A stretch of DNA of 5,628 bases from CAYTWW01 sp043801855 (GTDB taxonomy: Archaea > Nanobdellota > Nanobdellia > Woesearchaeales > GW2011-AR15): assembly GCA_043801855.1 (NCBI GenBank), contig JAZDLQ010000068.1, positions 1-5,628 on the forward strand, given 5' to 3'. Positions within the stretch are counted from its first letter, which is position 1; each line of letters opens with the position of its first letter. The position numbers and the translations under genes were made by a program. Below are positions 1-5,150 of the stretch, piece by piece. The notes beneath the pieces are model-generated. The model worked only from the letters and a program-made list of their open reading frames with translations. It was not told the DNA's origin and did not search any database.

Positions 1-170
1 ATTAATAAAAAAAAATCTAGATAAATAAAATAATATTATTAATTAAATACTTAAATAATAAAAATAGACGACAAAAATAAAAAAACATAAATTTTGCTAG
101 TTATTTTGTTAATTTTTGAGTAGATCAATTGATTCTAAACGTTAAAAAAGCCTTTGCACTGGACATCCGC
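1..170. other. AT-rich spacer upstream of the nuclease gene
   Basis: This stretch is almost entirely A and T, with no coding frame I can support. T-rich runs at about 91-118 could be an oligo-T termination signal for a gene lying to the left of the window. A 10-bp perfect palindrome, ATCAATTGAT, lies at 124-133. Neither has further support. Confidence 0.4.
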
Positions 171-176
171 AGATAA

Positions 177-186
177 TATTTAAAAG
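177..186 (+). promoter_or_regulatory. TATA box of the nuclease gene
   Basis: The TATTTAAAAG core resembles the other TATA boxes in the window. The centre of TTTAAAAG (182.5) lies 26.5 bp before the ATG at 209, the same spacing seen for the transporter and cupredoxin genes. That predicts a leaderless transcript starting at 209. No ribosome binding site is visible before either candidate start. Confidence 0.6.
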
Positions 187-208
187 TAAGAGACTTTTTT
201 TAATGTTT

Positions 209-1387
209 ATGATTTACTCGCATTCAAGGCTTTCTTCATTCGAGCAGTGCCCACTGAAATTCAAATTTAATTATATTGATCAGATAGAAACTGAAATTGA
301 ACAGTCAATTGAAGCATTTATGGGCAGTCTTGTACACGAAACGCTAGAAAAGCTCTATAAAGATCTAAAATACGAAAAAAAAAACGAGATAAGGGAACTT
401 TTAGATTATTATAATAATGAATGGGAAAAACGCTACAATGATAAGATACTTATAGTAAAAAAAGAATATAACGCGGAAAATTATAAAAAAATGGGCGAGA
501 AATATATCGCCGCTTATTATGAGTCCCATAAGCCTTTTGATGGTGCGCAAACTATTGGAACTGAATTAAGGATTGAAATAAAGCTTGATCCTGAAGGAAA
601 ATATGTACTTCAAGGCTATATTGATAGGCTAGCCTGTTCTGGGGATACTTATGAGATACACGATTATAAGACAAGTGGAACACTTCCGCAACAGGATTAT
701 GCAGACGCAGACAGACAGCTTGCGCTATACTCAATTGCAATAAAAGAACAATATAGGGATGCAAAAGAAGTAAAACTAATTTGGCATTACCTTGCCTTTG
801 ACAAAGACATAGAGTCAAGCAGATGTGACAATGCTCTTTCAAAACTAAAAGAAGACACAGTTGAACTAATAAAAAAAATTGAGTCAACGAGCGTTTTTGA
901 GCCGAGTGTTTCTGCACTCTGCGATTGGTGTGAATTTAGGAGTATCTGCCCAAGATGGAAACACTTAATAAATACAGAAAATCTTCCAACTAACGAATAC
1001 AGAAATGAAAGCGGTGTTATCTTGGCTGACAAATATGAAGAACTGAGTAGAGATAAGCAAAAAATTGAGTATGAACTTGAAAAGATAAAAGATGCAATTT
1101 TTTATTATTGCACAGAAAATAATATTGACACTGTTTTTGGGTCAGAAATTAAATTGTCTTGCAGAACATATGATAACTTAAAATTCCCAGGAAAAAATGA
1201 GCCTCTTCGTGCATATTTAGAAGCCGCGCTACGAAAGCTCGGCAAATATGACGATGTTTGTGAGATAGATGTATTTAAGCTATCAAAAATTATGAAGAGC
1301 AGGGAGTGGCCACCTGTTGTTGTGAATGCACTTATGAACTTTGCAACAGAAGAAAAGACAAGAAGGATATATACTGGGAAAAGATAA
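209..1387 (+). CDS. PD-(D/E)XK superfamily nuclease with Fe-S cysteines (RecB/AddB/Cas4-like)
   Basis: Predicted cytoplasmic DNA nuclease of the RecB/Cas4-like PDDEXK_1 group, 392 aa. Numbered from the ATG at 209, visible motifs are the N-terminal S-R-L-S-S-F-E-Q-C-P-L-K-F block (residues 6-18), G39-S-L-V-H43, E119, the G-Y-I-D139-R block, the D152-Y-K154 catalytic motif and Q170-x3-Y174. C14 with C238-x2-C241-x5-C247 matches the four-cysteine arrangement that binds [4Fe-4S] in AddB and Cas4 nucleases. Residues 268-392 are an extra charged, probably helical region ending in R-R-I-Y-T-G-K-R, similar from memory to tails of stand-alone archaeal and candidate-phylum members. An ATG at 203 would add two residues; 209 is preferred because of TATA spacing. 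No cas, addA or other repair gene is nearby, so the job is probably DNA repair or processing, but the substrate is unknown. The gene ends one base from the convergent transporter. Confidence 0.88.
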   Translation: MIYSHSRLSSFEQCPLKFKFNYIDQIETEIEQSIEAFMGSLVHETLEKLYKDLKYEKKNEIRELLDYYNNEWEKRYNDKILIVKKEYNAENYKKMGEKYIAAYYESHKPFDGAQTIGTELRIEIKLDPEGKYVLQGYIDRLACSGDTYEIHDYKTSGTLPQQDYADADRQLALYSIAIKEQYRDAKEVKLIWHYLAFDKDIESSRCDNALSKLKEDTVELIKKIESTSVFEPSVSALCDWCEFRSICPRWKHLINTENLPTNEYRNESGVILADKYEELSRDKQKIEYELEKIKDAIFYYCTENNIDTVFGSEIKLSCRTYDNLKFPGKNEPLRAYLEAALRKLGKYDDVCEIDVFKLSKIMKSREWPPVVVNALMNFATEEKTRRIYTGKR

Positions 1388-1388
1388 A

Positions 1389-2576
1389 TTAATGATTATT
1401 TGCTAAAAAAAACAAAAGAGGAGGAATTGAAACAACTAATAAAATACCACTTAAAATCATTAGCATAAATTGATACTGAAAAATATCAGCCATTCTTCCG
1501 AATACTGGCGCAAAAACCATTACTGTAATGCCTCCAATAAAAGATTTTATTGATACAATTGTTGCTCTATTGTGAGATTCCACATATTTATGAAAATGCT
1601 CATTTAGAATTGGTCCGTTAAATCCAAAAATAAATTCTACTGTAAGAATTGAAAATGTAACAGTGGCAATGTTAAAACTAAGTGCTGGAGAAATAAGTGC
1701 TAATGCTAATAATAGAGGAATTATAAATAAAACTTTTTGTTTACCAATAATTGCCTCAATTTTATGGGCAATACTTGATGAAATACCGCAAAAAATAATG
1801 ATAACTGCATAAGCAAGGCCAAAAAAATCTGTTGGCAAACCAATATCGGTTAATAAAAACTGGACATATTGAAAATAGACTTGTATTGTAAAATATATTC
1901 CTATTATGTATATTAATAACAACTTAAGAATTTTGTGGGTAATTAGGTATTTTAGTGATTGTTCAAAATGTTTTAGATATTGCTTTTTGCTAATTAATTT
2001 AGATAAAGGTGGTTCTTGTATAGAAAGAGCAAAAAACAAAGAAATTATGGCTGGAACAATGCTTAATAAAAAAGTGTAATGCAGTCCGATTGATGAAATC
2101 GGAGAAGATAAAAGAGAGCTGATTCCTGCGCCATACATAAAAAATGACCACTTTAGTCCAAAATATTTACTAGACTCCTTCTCTTTATCAATCTGTTTCA
2201 AAGAGTCAAATATTATTGCTTCATCGCTTCCTGAAGTAAATGCTTCACCCACTCCTTGTAGAAAATTTGCAATAAGAAATACAAAGAAAGTATTTCCAAT
2301 ACCGAAAAGAGTGAAAGAAATTATAAAAAGCAAAGAAGTTATCATCAAGGATTTTTTTCTTCCGTAATAGTCTGCAAATACACCACTTGGTATTTCAAAC
2401 AAAAACATTCCAGCAAAAAATGCTCCAACTAAAAACCCTATCTCAGTATAATTTAAGCCCATCTGCTTAAAAAAAACATACTGAATAGCTACAAAAATCC
2501 TGAATCCTGCGAAAAAACCATTCCACTTTATTTTTGAAAGATTAGAACTAAATTTATTCTTGATAACGTTATTCAT
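1389..2576 (-). CDS. Major facilitator superfamily (MFS) transporter
   Basis: Integral membrane transporter of 395 aa with about twelve hydrophobic segments (roughly residues 18-36, 43-65, 76-95, 96-115, 143-163, 165-185, 214-234, 248-270, 282-300, 302-322, 342-362 and 368-390) and a charged central loop at about 187-212. The MFS signature between segments 2 and 3 is present as G65-x3-D69-x2-G72-R73-K74, and a weaker repeat, G360-R-M-A-D364, lies after segment 11. The S-G-S-D-E-A-I-I-F-D-S-L-K stretch (115-127) is typical of drug-efflux-like MFS proteins, so export of a small molecule is likely, but the substrate cannot be read from the sequence. The gene lies 38 bp downstream of the Lrp/AsnC regulator on the same strand with its own TATA box, so it may be a regulator target. 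It has no ribosome binding site and is probably leaderless. No terminator is visible; its transcript should run into the antisense of the nuclease gene. Confidence 0.9.
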   Translation of the reverse strand: MNNVIKNKFSSNLSKIKWNGFFAGFRIFVAIQYVFFKQMGLNYTEIGFLVGAFFAGMFLFEIPSGVFADYYGRKKSLMITSLLFIISFTLFGIGNTFFVFLIANFLQGVGEAFTSGSDEAIIFDSLKQIDKEKESSKYFGLKWSFFMYGAGISSLLSSPISSIGLHYTFLLSIVPAIISLFFALSIQEPPLSKLISKKQYLKHFEQSLKYLITHKILKLLLIYIIGIYFTIQVYFQYVQFLLTDIGLPTDFFGLAYAVIIIFCGISSSIAHKIEAIIGKQKVLFIIPLLLALALISPALSFNIATVTFSILTVEFIFGFNGPILNEHFHKYVESHNRATIVSIKSFIGGITVMVFAPVFGRMADIFQYQFMLMILSGILLVVSIPPLLFFLANNH

Positions 2577-2597
2577 CTTAATATTATTACTATCAGG

Positions 2598-2607
2598 TAT
2601 TTAATAA
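2598..2607 (-). promoter_or_regulatory. TATA box of the MFS gene
   Basis: Read on the minus strand this is TTATTAAATA. The TATTAAAT core is centred 26.5 bp from the A of the start codon at 2576, so transcription should start at or next to the ATG. It sits inside the 38-bp gap after the regulator gene, so the transporter can be expressed independently. Confidence 0.6.
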
Positions 2608-2614
2608 GATAATT

Positions 2615-3175
2615 TTATAAGCAATCCTTGCAGTGCTGCGGGCAATTCAATTGCTTTTCATTGTCGTAGTCAATATTAAGTGGCAAAACTAAATCTCTTG
2701 CAGTCGAAATCACAATATTCATTTCAGTTTCTCTTACTTTTATGTTGCCTCTAATGTGATGATTGACAATTCCCTCAAGCCTTTTTAAGTCAGTTCCAGT
2801 GAATAGAAGGCACAGATTATATTTTCCTGAAGTGATTAGCGCATTCACAAAAAATGGGCAGTCTTTGAATTCATTTATTATTGAAGTTGTATCAGTTGCA
2901 TTGACATCGACTTTTGCCAAAAATAAGTCAACTATTGAAAAATTAACACCGCTAATCTTTGAAAGGATGCCTTTCTCCTGTAAATGCCTTATCCTAGCGC
3001 CGACTGACGGCTGTGAAAGCTTGATTTTTTGCGCTATTTCCTCCTGTGAGATATTCTGGTTTTTTTGTATAAGAGAAAGAATTGTATTATCACGGTCATC
3101 AAGATTAAGCTTTTCATTAAACTGGCTTTTTTTCTTGAACTCTTCAATTTTTGTAAATGTTGTACTTTTTGCCAT
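2615..3175 (-). CDS. Lrp/AsnC-family transcriptional regulator with cysteine-rich tail
   Basis: DNA-binding regulator of 186 aa. Residues about 24-75 form an AsnC-type winged helix-turn-helix: L-D-x2-D opening, N-I-S-Q-E-E-I-A-Q-K helix, then the recognition helix L-S-Q-P-S-V-G-A-R-I-R-H-L and the wing K-G-I-L. Residues about 81-165 have the alternating pattern of the RAM ligand/oligomerisation domain, with S116-G-K-Y in the place of the usual G-x-Y-D turn. The protein is longer than a typical 150-aa Lrp: it has about 20 extra N-terminal residues and ends in C178-P-Q-H-C182-K-D-C185-L, a C-x3-C-x2-C motif that could bind metal or form disulfides. C106 and C122 lie in the RAM domain. The gene is divergent from the superoxide dismutase set and upstream of the MFS gene, which suggests it regulates one or both and itself. 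The ATG at 3175 is supported by a Shine-Dalgarno site. The effector is unknown. Confidence 0.85.
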   Translation of the reverse strand: MAKSTTFTKIEEFKKKSQFNEKLNLDDRDNTILSLIQKNQNISQEEIAQKIKLSQPSVGARIRHLQEKGILSKISGVNFSIVDLFLAKVDVNATDTTSIINEFKDCPFFVNALITSGKYNLCLLFTGTDLKRLEGIVNHHIRGNIKVRETEMNIVISTARDLVLPLNIDYDNEKQLNCPQHCKDCL

Positions 3176-3180
3176 AAAAA

Positions 3181-3188
3181 CCCCTCTT
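3181..3188 (-). promoter_or_regulatory. Ribosome binding site of the regulator gene
   Basis: On the minus strand AAGAGGGG precedes the ATG with a five-base spacer of T. It matches an archaeal Shine-Dalgarno site approximately (GAGGTG with one change) and fixes the start at 3175. Confidence 0.6.
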
Positions 3189-3218
3189 AATAATTATTTT
3201 TTAAAGTTACTTATGAAA

Positions 3219-3234
3219 AGCAAAGGCATTTGCT
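3219..3234. promoter_or_regulatory. Candidate operator palindrome next to the regulator's TATA box
   Basis: AGCAAAGGCATTTGCT is an inverted repeat: six-base arms AGCAAA and TTTGCT around GGCA, with 14 of 16 positions symmetric. It abuts the TATA box on its transcription-start side and would cover about -8 to -23 of the regulator's transcript. A dimeric protein bound here would block initiation. Lrp/AsnC proteins commonly bind short palindromes and repress their own gene, so autoregulation is a reasonable inference. Confidence 0.45.
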
Positions 3235-3243
3235 ATTTAAATA
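3234..3243 (-). promoter_or_regulatory. TATA box of the regulator gene
   Basis: TATTTAAATA is a perfect 10-bp palindrome. With the 26-27 bp spacing seen elsewhere, transcription would start near 3212 on the minus strand, giving a leader of about 36 bases that contains the ribosome binding site. Confidence 0.6.
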
Positions 3244-3245
3244 TT

Positions 3246-3254
3246 GCCATTTTG
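3246..3254 (-). repeat. CAAAATGGC repeat, copy beside the regulator promoter
   Basis: Minus-strand CAAAATGGC lies just upstream of the regulator's TATA box, where the TFB recognition element would be. The same nine bases occur on the plus strand at 3509-3517 in the dismutase upstream region, and the inverted 8-mer GCCATTTT occurs at 3548-3555. A shared protein-binding site is possible; chance is not excluded in such AT-rich DNA. Confidence 0.35.
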
Positions 3255-3488
3255 CCTATATTTTATAATAATATATGAGATAAACATATTTTTAAGATAT
3301 TAAATTATGATATTATAATATAAAGTGTATATTATAAGCAAATTTAAGCGATTTAAATCTTAGCAAAGGAATCTAATGGCATGCATAAAAAATAACTTCA
3401 ATGAATAAATAAATTATATCTTAGAGTAAATACATTTATATTTAATATGTCATATTAGATAGTTATCATTAAAAAATCATTAAATCAT

Positions 3489-3496
3489 TTTAAATC
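3489..3496 (+). promoter_or_regulatory. Candidate TATA box for the dismutase leader or a small RNA
   Basis: TTTAAATC resembles the other TATA boxes here. The usual spacing places a transcription start near 3519, at the beginning of the GC-rich element. A dismutase transcript from here would have a leader of about 100 bases. A weaker alternative is TTTACAAATAAG at about 3565-3576, which would give a leader of about 25 bases. Confidence 0.4.
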
Positions 3497-3509
3497 AATT
3501 AATGCTGAC

Positions 3510-3555
3510 AAAATGGCGGCAAGGGATTCCCCCTCTTTTCCCAAACTGCCATTTT
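3510..3555 (+). ncRNA. GC-rich inverted repeat: candidate structured leader, small RNA or operator
   Basis: The outer arms AAAATGGC (3510-3517) and GCCATTTT (3548-3555) are perfectly complementary over 8 bp. Inside them GGGA (3523-3526) can pair with TCCC (3539-3542), leaving internal loops GGCAA and AAACT and a 12-base loop. This compact GC-rich island stands out from a nearly pure AT surrounding. A transcript starting near 3519 would lose most of the left outer arm but could still pair GGC (3518-3520) with GCC (3548-3550). RNA structure and DNA operator are both possible; I cannot name a known RNA family. Confidence 0.35.
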
Positions 3556-3567
3556 ACTTTTCTTTTT
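3552..3567 (+). terminator. T-rich tract after the GC-rich element (candidate terminator or attenuator)
   Basis: Runs of T4, T4 and T5 broken by AC and C follow the inverted repeat directly. Archaeal termination uses oligo-T tracts, so transcripts from the upstream TATA box could end here, giving a short RNA or attenuation of the dismutase transcript. The evidence is composition and position only. Confidence 0.3.
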
Positions 3568-3609
3568 ACAAATAAGACTTGATAAAATCTAACAACATAT
3601 TAATAACAC

Positions 3610-3615
3610 GAGGTA
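3610..3615 (+). promoter_or_regulatory. Ribosome binding site of the superoxide dismutase
   Basis: GAGGTA lies six to seven bases before the ATG at 3621 and matches the archaeal anti-Shine-Dalgarno sequence well. It selects this ATG over an in-frame TTG at 3579, which has no such site. Confidence 0.75.
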
Positions 3616-3620
3616 AAAAT

Positions 3621-4232
3621 ATGAAACACACATTACCGGAACTTGATTACAGCTACAATGCACTTGAACCATTCATTGATGAAACTACAATGAAAATCCA
3701 TCACACAAAGCATCATCAGGCTTACATAGACAAGCTTAATACTGCGCTTGATGCTTACCCAGAACTGCAAAAAAAGGAGATAAAAGAACTATTAGCGAAT
3801 ATTGAATCTGTCCCTGAAAAAATAAGGGCTGCTGTAAGAAATCACGGTGGAGGACATTATAATCATTCCTTTTTTTGGAAAATTCTTAAAAAAAGCTCAA
3901 TACCAAAAGGCGAAATCAATAAAGAAATTGAAAAAACTTTCGGGTCATTTGACTTATTCAAGACAGAGTTTTCAAATGCTGCAATTTCCATATTCGGGAG
4001 TGGCTGGCAATGGCTGGTTTTAGACAAAGGAAAACTGGCATTAATATCAATCCAAAACCAGGATTCGCCACTAAGCCTTGGAAAAACACCTATAATCGGG
4101 CTTGATGTTTGGGAGCATGCATATTACCTAAAATATCAAAATAAGCGGGCAGATTATATCTCTGCATTTTTCAATGTAATAAACTGGACAGAGATTGACA
4201 GTATATATCAAAATGCCAAAACTAAAGCATAA
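3621..4232 (+). CDS. sodA: Superoxide dismutase, Fe/Mn family (Mn-type features)
   Basis: Cytoplasmic enzyme of 203 aa that converts superoxide to oxygen and hydrogen peroxide. The length is normal for the family. The N-terminal helical domain (about 1-88) contains K-I-H27-H-T-K-H31-H-Q-A-Y35, and N81-H82-S-F-F-W. The C-terminal alpha/beta domain contains G-S-G-W-Q-W-L, N-Q147-D-S-P and D162-V-W-E-H166-A-Y-Y. By homology the metal ligands are H27, H82, D162 and H166, with H31 and Y35 lining the substrate funnel. The outer-sphere glutamine is at Q147 in the C-terminal domain, while the N-terminal position reads G-G-G-H. This pattern is typical of Mn or cambialistic enzymes rather than strict Fe enzymes. 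The end overlaps the ferredoxin gene by 20 bases, so the two are co-transcribed and probably translationally coupled. The ATG is chosen from its ribosome binding site. The gene faces away from an Lrp/AsnC regulator. Confidence 0.96.
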   Translation: MKHTLPELDYSYNALEPFIDETTMKIHHTKHHQAYIDKLNTALDAYPELQKKEIKELLANIESVPEKIRAAVRNHGGGHYNHSFFWKILKKSSIPKGEINKEIEKTFGSFDLFKTEFSNAAISIFGSGWQWLVLDKGKLALISIQNQDSPLSLGKTPIIGLDVWEHAYYLKYQNKRADYISAFFNVINWTEIDSIYQNAKTKA

Positions 4233-4485
4233 GGGAAAAGCAGAAGATATTTTACTGGGAAGTGCAATTAGTGATGCAGCAGAAAAACTAGGAGTCAAAT
4301 ATGGCTGCCGAGTTGGAGTATGTGGCCTTTGTAAAATTGAGATAATATCTGGGATGGAAAACCTCTCTGAAAAAACACAGGAAGAAAACGATTATGAATT
4401 AATCAATCAAGAGAGGCTTGCATGCCAATGCACGCTCGAAAAAGAAGGTGACGTTGAGATTGATTTTTTAAAACAGGCGCAATAA
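4213..4485 (+). CDS. Plant-type [2Fe-2S] ferredoxin, small stand-alone
   Basis: Electron carrier of 90 aa. The cluster signature is G-C32-R-V-G-V-C37-G-L-C40, that is C-x4-C-x2-C, followed after 30 residues by C71 in R-L-A-C-Q-C, matching the plant-type ferredoxin fold. C73 is an extra cysteine. The N-terminal K-G-K...D-A-A-E-K-L-G region aligns with the usual beta hairpin and first helix, which supports the ATG at 4213; an in-frame TTG at 4195 is possible but adds nothing expected. The gene begins inside the last 20 bases of the dismutase gene in another frame and has no clear ribosome binding site, so it probably depends on ribosomes finishing the dismutase. Set between a dismutase and a rubrerythrin-like protein, it is a good candidate electron donor for peroxide reduction (inference). 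The physiological partner reductase is not in the window. Confidence 0.9.
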   Translation: MPKLKHKGKAEDILLGSAISDAAEKLGVKYGCRVGVCGLCKIEIISGMENLSEKTQEENDYELINQERLACQCTLEKEGDVEIDFLKQAQ

Positions 4486-4487
4486 AA

Positions 4488-4495
4488 TTTATAAG
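4488..4495 (+). promoter_or_regulatory. Candidate TATA box of the rubrerythrin-like gene
   Basis: TTTATAAG begins three bases after the ferredoxin stop codon. With 26-27 bp spacing the transcript would start near 4518 and include the ribosome binding site at 4524-4531. No T-rich terminator separates this gene from the ferredoxin gene, so read-through from the dismutase promoter is also likely. Confidence 0.45.
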
Positions 4496-4523
4496 CATAT
4501 TTAATATAAGTAAATAATATTAT

Positions 4524-4531
4524 GGGGTGAT
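4524..4531 (+). promoter_or_regulatory. Ribosome binding site that selects a TTG start
   Basis: GGGGTGAT is a strong match to the archaeal Shine-Dalgarno consensus GGAGGTGAT and lies four bases before TTG at 4536. The in-frame GTG at 4527 falls inside this site, so it is unlikely to be the start. Confidence 0.65.
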
Positions 4532-4535
4532 ACAA

Positions 4536-5036
4536 TTGGATCTGGCACAAGAGCTTTCAAAAGCAATTGATTTTGAGCAAAAAGGGCATGATATATACAC
4601 AAATGCTTCTAAGAGCACCAAAAATGAGCTTGTAAAAAAAACATTTGGCTATCTCGCTGAACAGGAAATATTTCATAAAAAAGCAATAGAATCATATGCT
4701 AAAAAAAACATTGCTGATATAAAACTAGCTGGCGACTCTTCTAAAAAAACAGAAGAGTTCTTTAATATGACAATAAAAGAATTTAGCAAAAAATCAACTC
4801 TAAGTAAAGATGATATAATTGCACATGAAACTGCGCTTCACCTTGAGAAATCAAGCTATGACTATTATAAGGACCTTTATACAAAATCAAAAGAGCTTGC
4901 AGCAAAGAATTTTTTTAAATTCCTCATGGAACAGGAAGAAGCCCATTATGAATTGATAGAAAAAGCATATTATTATATCAGTGACCCTATTGGATATGAA
5001 GCCCATGAGGAGAGATGGTTTCCTGAAGGCGGCTAG
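4536..5036 (+). CDS. Ferritin-like diiron protein, rubrerythrin family without rubredoxin domain
   Basis: A four-helix bundle of 166 aa, cytoplasmic, probably a peroxide reductase or related diiron protein. Numbered from the TTG at 4536, the two half-sites are E14 with E44-I-F-H47 and E104 with E134-E-A-H137. The two glutamate-to-glutamate spacings are both 30, as expected for an internally duplicated rubrerythrin/ferritin-like bundle. E98 may correspond to the extra glutamate used by true rubrerythrins. The C-terminal tail D-P-I-G-Y-E-A-H-E-E-R-W-F-P-E-G-G resembles the short tails of this family. There is no C-terminal rubredoxin domain with its two C-x2-C pairs, so electrons must come from another protein; the ferredoxin just upstream is the obvious candidate. 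Iron storage or another diiron reaction remains possible. The start was chosen from the ribosome binding site; GTG at 4527 is the alternative. Confidence 0.87.
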   Translation: MDLAQELSKAIDFEQKGHDIYTNASKSTKNELVKKTFGYLAEQEIFHKKAIESYAKKNIADIKLAGDSSKKTEEFFNMTIKEFSKKSTLSKDDIIAHETALHLEKSSYDYYKDLYTKSKELAAKNFFKFLMEQEEAHYELIEKAYYYISDPIGYEAHEERWFPEGG

Positions 5037-5053
5037 AAATCACATAATCACAA

Positions 5054-5078
5054 TTTTATTTTTTTACTGCTTCTTTTA
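5054..5078 (+). terminator. Oligo-T terminator after the rubrerythrin-like gene
   Basis: Runs of T4, T7 and T4, broken by A, ACTGC and TTC, lie 17-42 bases after the stop codon. This is the typical form of an archaeal intrinsic terminator and marks the likely end of the dismutase-ferredoxin-rubrerythrin transcript. Confidence 0.55.
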
Positions 5079-5120
5079 TGATATTTAAGTCACTTAATAG
5101 TTACAATCTGAACTTATACA

Positions 5121-5128
5121 TTTAAATA
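5121..5128 (+). promoter_or_regulatory. TATA box of the cupredoxin-like gene
   Basis: TTTAAATA is centred 26.5 bp before the ATG at 5151, so the mRNA is predicted to begin at the start codon. No ribosome binding site is present, in agreement with a leaderless transcript. Confidence 0.7.
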
Positions 5129-5150
5129 TAAGCTTGTTACCCCACGTAAT

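Larger units (their letters stand above)
3176..3620. other. Long divergent intergenic region between regulator and dismutase
   Basis: At 445 bp this is the longest gene-free stretch of the window. It contains the regulator's promoter and candidate operator at its left end. The middle (about 3255-3505) is very AT-rich, with TATA-like palindromes such as GATTTAAATC at 3350-3359 and no convincing gene. The right end holds a GC-rich inverted repeat, a T-rich tract and the dismutase ribosome binding site. The size and the repeated motifs suggest control of both divergent transcripts rather than idle sequence. Confidence 0.6.

Noticed and set aside
150..157. GCCTTTGC upstream of the nuclease as a second copy of the regulator operator
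   Set aside because: It matches only eight bases of the palindrome, has no inverted partner, and lies farther from its TATA box.
375..384. Run of ten A in the nuclease gene as a phase-variation or frameshift site
   Set aside because: The frame is intact through the run, motifs continue in the same frame on both sides, and A-runs are common in this AT-rich sequence.
552..1032. Two open frames on the minus strand inside the nuclease gene
   Set aside because: Both are antisense to a gene with clear catalytic motifs, have low-complexity leucine/serine-rich translations, and show no promoter or family match.
209..1387. Nuclease as Cas4 of a CRISPR-Cas system
   Set aside because: There is no repeat-spacer array and no other cas gene in the window, and the protein is much longer than Cas4 with a different C-terminal region.
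2621..2631. Inverted repeat GCAATCCTTGC as an operator for the transporter
   Set aside because: The arms are only four bases and are explained by the cysteine and lysine codons of the regulator's C-terminal tail.
2763..3278. Open frame of 171 codons on the plus strand
   Set aside because: It is antisense to the Lrp/AsnC gene, has no recognisable domain or ribosome site, and its sequence is explained by the regulator's codons on the other strand.
3579..3620. TTG start extending the dismutase by 14 residues
   Set aside because: The extension has no family counterpart, and the ATG at 3621 has a good ribosome binding site and the usual dismutase N-terminus.
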